DNA from: AC-32 sp963715575
Lineage (GTDB): Bacteria > Actinomycetota > Thermoleophilia > Gaiellales > Gaiellaceae
Length of the DNA: 64,000 nucleotides
NCBI GenBank assembly: GCA_963715575.1
Contig: OY970250.1
Location: forward strand, 2,046,001-2,110,000
Direction: 5' to 3'
How positions within the stretch are numbered: the stretch's first letter is position 1; every line of letters starts with the position of its first letter. A model generated the notes under the pieces. That model was not told the DNA's origin. It ran no database searches and saw nothing but the letters and a program-made list of their open reading frames with translations. A program made the translations under genes and the position numbers. Positions 60,984 through 64,000 of the stretch are shown here, piece by piece.

Positions 60984-61289
60984 GTGGCGACGATCCTGCT
61001 GGTGGGGGTCGACCTCTTCTTCCGGGGAAAACTGGAGGGACTGTTGCCGGGCCATCACCTGATCACGGTCGAGAGCGTCGACCCGCCGGACTGCGTGATC
61101 GCGGACATCGCGCGCATCGACCCGGACGAGGTCGCGGACGCCTACCCGGAGATCCCGATCATGGGCTTCACGAACCACACCGACACCGAGGGCCTGCGCC
61201 GCGCACATGCCGCGGGCTTCGACCAGGTGGTGGCCAAGTCGGCACTCGACGAGCGGGCGAAGGAGATCGTCGAAGAGCTGACGGCCTGA
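60984..61289 (+). CDS. Small receiver-like (CheY-fold) protein, degenerate
   Basis: The 101-residue product begins VATILLVGVDLFFRGKLEGLL and has beta/alpha alternation with PIMGFTNHTDTEGLRRAHAAGFDQVVAKSALDERA, which resembles the second half of a receiver domain including the (T/S)-x-H and K positions. The acidic pocket at the N terminus is replaced by VGVD and the phospho-Asp place reads CVIADIARID, so normal phosphorylation is doubtful. It may be an atypical or pseudo-receiver. It starts at a GTG 7 nt after a -10 box. Confidence 0.72.
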   Translation: MATILLVGVDLFFRGKLEGLLPGHHLITVESVDPPDCVIADIARIDPDEVADAYPEIPIMGFTNHTDTEGLRRAHAAGFDQVVAKSALDERAKEIVEELTA

Positions 61290-61303
61290 CGCGCCGCTCT
61301 CAG

Positions 61304-61309
61304 TAGACT
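61304..61309 (+). promoter_or_regulatory. -10 element of the ferredoxin gene
   Basis: TAGACT lies 8 nt before the GTG at 61318. Confidence 0.55.
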
Positions 61310-61317
61310 GGCGCGCC

Positions 61318-61623
61318 GTGACGTACATCATCGCGGAGCCCTGCATCGACATCAAAGACCTCTCGTGCGTCGACGTCTGCCCGGTCGACTGCATCCACGA
61401 GTTCGAGCGCATTCTCGTGATCGACCCCGAGGAGTGCATCGACTGCGGGGCGTGCGAGCCCGAGTGCCCGGTCGAGGCGATCTTCCCGGAGGACGCGCTC
61501 CCGTCGAAGTGGGAGCCGTTCGTGAAGATCAACTACGCCTATCCCGAGGGCGCGGACGTGATCAACAAGCTCACCGACGAGTACGCCACTGAGCACAACG
61601 TCCAGAACGAGCCCATCGAGTAG
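61318..61623 (+). CDS. fdxA: Seven-iron ferredoxin (FdxA type)
   Basis: A 101-residue ferredoxin. C9, C17 and C21 (C-x7-C-x3-CP) with C25 and the second set CIDCGACEPECP (C40, C43, C46, C50) match the [3Fe-4S][4Fe-4S] type of actinobacterial FdxA. The C-terminal extension PSKWEPFVKINYAYPEG is also typical. It is a low-potential electron carrier in the cytoplasm, and partners such as cytochrome P450 or a reductase are not encoded nearby. Confidence 0.93.
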   Translation: MTYIIAEPCIDIKDLSCVDVCPVDCIHEFERILVIDPEECIDCGACEPECPVEAIFPEDALPSKWEPFVKINYAYPEGADVINKLTDEYATEHNVQNEPIE

Positions 61624-61680
61624 TTACATATCGGGCGACGTGGGGATCCAGGTTCTCGGAACCAACCGAGGAGGGATCCA

Positions 61681-62016
61681 ATGCCACAGAAAGCGTGGAG
61701 CGCCAAGCGCGAGCGGCAGTACGAGCACATCGTCGACAGCGAGCAGGACCAGGGCCGCTCGACCAAGCGGGCGAAGGAGATCGCAGCGCGGACGGTCAAC
61801 AAGGAGCGCGCTCGCACCGGTGAGGCCAAGGAGTCGTCGCGGACCTCGCGGCGCGACATCTCCTCGGGACGGCGCGGCGGGCTTCGCTCGGGCACGAACC
61901 GGCCGAAGGGCCGCACCAAGGAACAGCTCTACAACGAGGCGAAGCGGATGAACATCTCCGGGCGTTCGCGAATGAACAAACAGCAGCTGCAGCGTGCCGT
62001 CGACCGCCGCAAGTAG
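61681..62016 (+). CDS. Small basic protein, 'plasmid stabilization'-type with SAP/Rho-N-like end
   Basis: The 111-residue protein begins MPQKAWSAKRERQYEHIVDS and has IAARTVNKERARTGEAKESS and SSGRRGGLRSGTNRP in the middle. This combination is common in chromosomal proteins that databases often name plasmid stabilization proteins without evidence. The C terminus TKEQLYNEAKRMNISGRSRMNKQQLQ resembles SAP/Rho-N nucleic-acid-binding helices. It is strongly basic and probably binds DNA or RNA. A strong Shine-Dalgarno (GAGGAGGGATCCA before the ATG) and a leader with GGTTC-TCG-GAACC dyad precede it. Confidence 0.82.
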   Translation: MPQKAWSAKRERQYEHIVDSEQDQGRSTKRAKEIAARTVNKERARTGEAKESSRTSRRDISSGRRGGLRSGTNRPKGRTKEQLYNEAKRMNISGRSRMNKQQLQRAVDRRK

Positions 62017-62025
62017 GCCTGTGGC

Positions 62026-62031
62026 TATATT
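62026..62031 (+). promoter_or_regulatory. -10 element, leaderless promoter of the VOC gene
   Basis: TATATT, then CCGGCC, then the GTG at 62038: an exact 6-nt gap and a near-consensus box. Confidence 0.65.
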
Positions 62032-62037
62032 CCGGCC

Positions 62038-62736
62038 GTGACGCCGGAGACGCTCGATCACGTCGCGCTCTGGGTCGCCGACCGCGACCGGATTGCCGAC
62101 TTCGTCACCGCCCGCCTCGGCATGCACGTGGTCGACCGGACCGACGCCTTCACTCTGGTCGGCTCGGACGCGCGGCGCGGGAAGCTGACGCTGTTCGCGG
62201 CCGAGGGACCGCGCGAGCAGGGGGCGCTCAAGCACGTCGCGCTGCGGGTCTCGAGCCTCGACTCGGCGCTCGGCTCGCTCGACGGGACGCAGCTCGAGCG
62301 GCCGCGCGAGGGTGAGGCGTACATGGACGTCTCGGAGGGGCTGCGGCTCGGGCTCGTCGAGGCGCCGACGGAGGTCGAGTACGACCTCGACCACGTCGCG
62401 CTCTGGTCGCAATCGCCCGAGGAGACGGCCGCGGCCTACCTCGAGCTCGGGTTCTCCCAGGCCGGGCCGGGGCCGTCGGGCGCGCCGCGGGTCGAGGTCG
62501 GCGGGGCGTTCGTCGAGTTCCACCAGGGCGAGCCGGGCGACCCCGAACGGCCGCTCTTGAACCACCTTGCGGTCTTGGTCGAGTCGGCCGACGAGCACAT
62601 CTTGGAGGCTCGCGAGCTCGGGATCGAGATCGACAACATCGTCGACGCGCCGAACACCTATGCCGTCTTCGTCTGGGGCCCGGAGCGGGTCAAGATCGAG
62701 TACGTCGAGCACAAGCCGACGTTCTCCTTGACTTAG
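62038..62736 (+). CDS. VOC-superfamily (glyoxalase/dioxygenase fold) protein
   Basis: The 232-residue protein consists of two VOC modules: LDHVALWVADRDRIADFVTARLGMHVVDRTD at 5-35 with KHVALRVSSLDSALGSL, and YDLDHVALWSQSPEETAAAYLELGFSQAGPG near 118 with LNHLAVLVESADEHILEARELGIEI. Histidines at the strand ends (DHVAL, KHVAL, NHLAV) and a late Glu (VKIEYVEH) can form the metal site of a glyoxalase or extradiol dioxygenase. The substrate is unknown. It is followed without a gap by a flavoprotein gene, with which it may share a pathway for aromatic or steroid-like compounds. Confidence 0.87.
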   Translation: MTPETLDHVALWVADRDRIADFVTARLGMHVVDRTDAFTLVGSDARRGKLTLFAAEGPREQGALKHVALRVSSLDSALGSLDGTQLERPREGEAYMDVSEGLRLGLVEAPTEVEYDLDHVALWSQSPEETAAAYLELGFSQAGPGPSGAPRVEVGGAFVEFHQGEPGDPERPLLNHLAVLVESADEHILEARELGIEIDNIVDAPNTYAVFVWGPERVKIEYVEHKPTFSLT

Positions 62737-63860
62737 TGCTCGTAGCGGGAGCCGGCATGGCCGGCCTCTGCGCCGCTGCCCGTGCGCGCGAGCTCGGCGC
62801 TTCGCCGACGGTGCTCGAGCACGGGACGCGCCCCGGCGGCTCGATGCTGCTCTCAAGCGGCGTGATCTGGCGCTACCGGAGCTTCGAGGAGTTCCGCGCG
62901 CAATGTCCGAGCGGCGACGAGCGGCTGCAGCGACTCGTCTTCGAACGGCTCGACGAGGGCCTCGAGTGGCTCGAGTCGCTCGGTGCGCCGGTGGTGGCGC
63001 ACGAGACGGGGAACCCGCTCACGACCGGCGTCCGTTTCGACCCGAAAGGTCTGACCGAGGCGCTGGCGCGAGCCGCCGGCGAGGTCCGTCTCGGCCAATC
63101 AGGGACAGACTCAGGGACAGACACAGGGACAGACTCAGGGACAGACGCAGGGACAGACACCGGGGTTCCGCTCGTGCTGGCGAGCGGCGGTTTTCAGGGC
63201 AATCCCGAGCTGGTCGAGCGCTACGTTCGGCCGGCGGCGCCCCTGCGGTTGCGGGCCAACCCCTGGAGCGCCGGCGACGGCTTGCGAATCGGGCTCGAGC
63301 GTGGCGCCGCACTGAGCAACGGCCTGGACGAGTTCTACGGCCGCAACATGGCCGACGCCGACTTCGACGAGAGCGGCTTCGTCCCGCTCGCGCAGGTCTA
63401 CGGCCGTCACGCGCGGATCTTCAACGAGCGTGGGGAGGAGTTCTTCGACCACGACCAGGTCAGCTGGTCGGAGCTCGACCTCGTCCAGGCAACCGCCCAC
63501 CAGCCGAACGCGCGGGCCTGGTACCTGCTCGACGACGAGGCGCTCGAGCGGCAGGTCCGGTACGGGACGGTCCGCGAGCTCGTCGCCGAAGCGCCCACTC
63601 GCACCGACCCCGGCGAGCTGCCCTTCGAGCCGCCTCCGGGCACCGTCGCCGCCGTCCGCGTCGCGGCCGCGATCACGCACACGATCGGCGGTCTCCGCGT
63701 GGACGACCGGGCCCGCGTCCTCGACGAGCACGAACAGCCGGTCGACGGCCTTTTCGCGGCAGGCGTGGACGCAGGCGGGATCTCGACCGGCGGCTACGCG
63801 AGCGGGCTGGCGTCGGCGCTGGTCCTCGGCCGCACGGCCGCCGAGACCGCGCTCAGCTGA
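62736..63860 (+). CDS. FAD-dependent oxidoreductase (fumarate reductase/KstD-like flavoprotein)
   Basis: The 374-residue protein has an N-terminal FAD dinucleotide loop (LVAGAGMAGLCAAARARELG at 2-21), VPLVLASGGFQGNPELVERY near 144-163, and the C-terminal THTIGGLRVDDRARVLDEHEQPVDGLFAAGVDAGGISTGGYASGLASALVLGR typical of succinate dehydrogenase/fumarate reductase-type flavoproteins and 3-ketosteroid dehydrogenases. It is shorter than usual: residues 122-143 are a low-complexity GTDSGTDTGTD tract encoded by a 12-bp repeat, in the place where the FAD-domain segment before LASGG normally lies. It starts at the TAG/TTAGTG junction with the VOC gene. Confidence 0.84.
   Translation: MLVAGAGMAGLCAAARARELGASPTVLEHGTRPGGSMLLSSGVIWRYRSFEEFRAQCPSGDERLQRLVFERLDEGLEWLESLGAPVVAHETGNPLTTGVRFDPKGLTEALARAAGEVRLGQSGTDSGTDTGTDSGTDAGTDTGVPLVLASGGFQGNPELVERYVRPAAPLRLRANPWSAGDGLRIGLERGAALSNGLDEFYGRNMADADFDESGFVPLAQVYGRHARIFNERGEEFFDHDQVSWSELDLVQATAHQPNARAWYLLDDEALERQVRYGTVRELVAEAPTRTDPGELPFEPPPGTVAAVRVAAAITHTIGGLRVDDRARVLDEHEQPVDGLFAAGVDAGGISTGGYASGLASALVLGRTAAETALS
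63101..63160 (+). repeat. Five tandem 12-bp repeats inside the flavoprotein gene
   Basis: Five perfectly phased units of AGGGACAGAC plus a variable dinucleotide (TC, AC, TC, GC, AC) cover 63101-63160. Each unit adds four residues (G-T-D-x). The unit length keeps the frame, so copy number changes would be tolerated. Its GGGACA core recalls the repeat cluster in mfd at 44137-44185. Confidence 0.85.
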
Positions 63861-64000
63861 GCGGCTGCAGGTAGGCGCAGCGGCGCATGTCGCCCGGGAG
63901 CGGGGAGGGCGCGACCTTGGTCACGTACAGGCGCTCCTCGCCCTCCTCGACCTGCTCGCCGAGGCCCGGCGCCTCGCCCTCGCGCTCGCGCAGCTCGTAG
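63853..64000 (-). CDS. C-terminal end of an unidentified protein (partial)
   Basis: Forty-eight C-terminal residues are visible, beginning YELREREGEAPGLGEQVEEG and ending GDMRRCAYLQPLS before a TGA. High third-position GC and the acidic, charged composition fit a coding region, and the stop overlaps the convergent flavoprotein gene by 8 bp like other pairs here. The fragment is too short to identify. Confidence 0.55.
   Translation of the reverse strand, partial: YELREREGEAPGLGEQVEEGEERLYVTKVAPSPLPGDMRRCAYLQPLS

Overview
The window is about 70% GC and almost entirely coding. No stretch above 300 bases lacks a gene; the longest gap is 40815-41003. Three things suggest a deep-branching, high-GC actinobacterium, probably of the class Thermoleophilia (Gaiellales or Solirubrobacterales): the dnaK-grpE-dnaJ-hspR-clpB order, actinobacterial-type inositol-1-phosphate synthase with a CDP-alcohol phosphatidyltransferase, and widespread leaderless starts. 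The placement is an inference. I see no insertion sequence, prophage, CRISPR array or plasmid function.

Layout. 1-3500 (minus): carbamate kinase (cut by the window edge), a cyclic-2,3-diphosphoglycerate-synthetase-like GTPase and an M3-like metallopeptidase. 3519-6649: YjbQ, an RlmD-type RNA methyltransferase, a MarR regulator with a clear operator, and a secreted beta-propeller protein. 6606-13596 (minus) is the most unusual block: a bacterial presenilin-like intramembrane protease, a divergent uracil-DNA glycosylase, a PimA-like glycosyltransferase fused to a PHP phosphoesterase, inositol-phosphate synthase fused in frame to two ribbon-helix-helix domains, a phosphatidylinositol-phosphate-synthase-like enzyme, an Aur1-like PAP2 phosphatase, and MoaA. 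The middle genes look like a phosphatidylinositol glycolipid locus. 13678-22246: a glycine/glutamate-rich small protein, an EamA transporter, the chaperone operon and a GYD protein. 22236-25623: pseudouridine catabolism pair, FmdB, LCP cell-wall ligase. 25651-35236: ROK kinase, rsmI, M23 peptidase, metG, tatD, rsmA, ispE, tRNA-Gln, glmU, prs. 35248-40814: a membrane glycan or lipid modification cluster and a cation antiporter. 41004-52110: rplY, pth, a TolB-like lipoprotein, mfd, a parvulin lipoprotein, mazG, eno, pyk, ftsB-like, DUF501. 52216-57932: small proteins, an HTH-receiver regulator, a PAP2 enzyme, a GAF-SpoIIE phosphatase and a glycerophosphodiesterase. 57946-64000: an L,D-transpeptidase, a cytochrome c maturation trio (TlpA/CcmG-like, CcmH, CcdA), DUF309, a receiver-like protein, a ferredoxin, VOC and flavoprotein genes, and a partial gene at the edge.

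Expression style. At least eighteen genes carry a TANNNT -10 hexamer that ends 6-9 nt before the start codon, nine of them at exactly 6 nt, so they are probably translated from leaderless mRNAs. A few genes instead have strong Shine-Dalgarno sites (dnaK, the Gly/Glu-rich protein, the GYD protein, the 61681 gene, and an internal start in the inositol synthase gene). Three divergent pairs share a symmetric TANNNTA heptamer that could fire both ways. Within operons genes usually overlap as ATGA or GTGA. Seven of the eight convergent pairs overlap at their 3' ends.

The best candidates for new biology are the presenilin-like protease, the RHH-inositol synthase fusion with a perfect palindromic operator on its start codon, the surrounding lipid locus with the GT-PHP fusion, and the leaderless/bidirectional promoter grammar.
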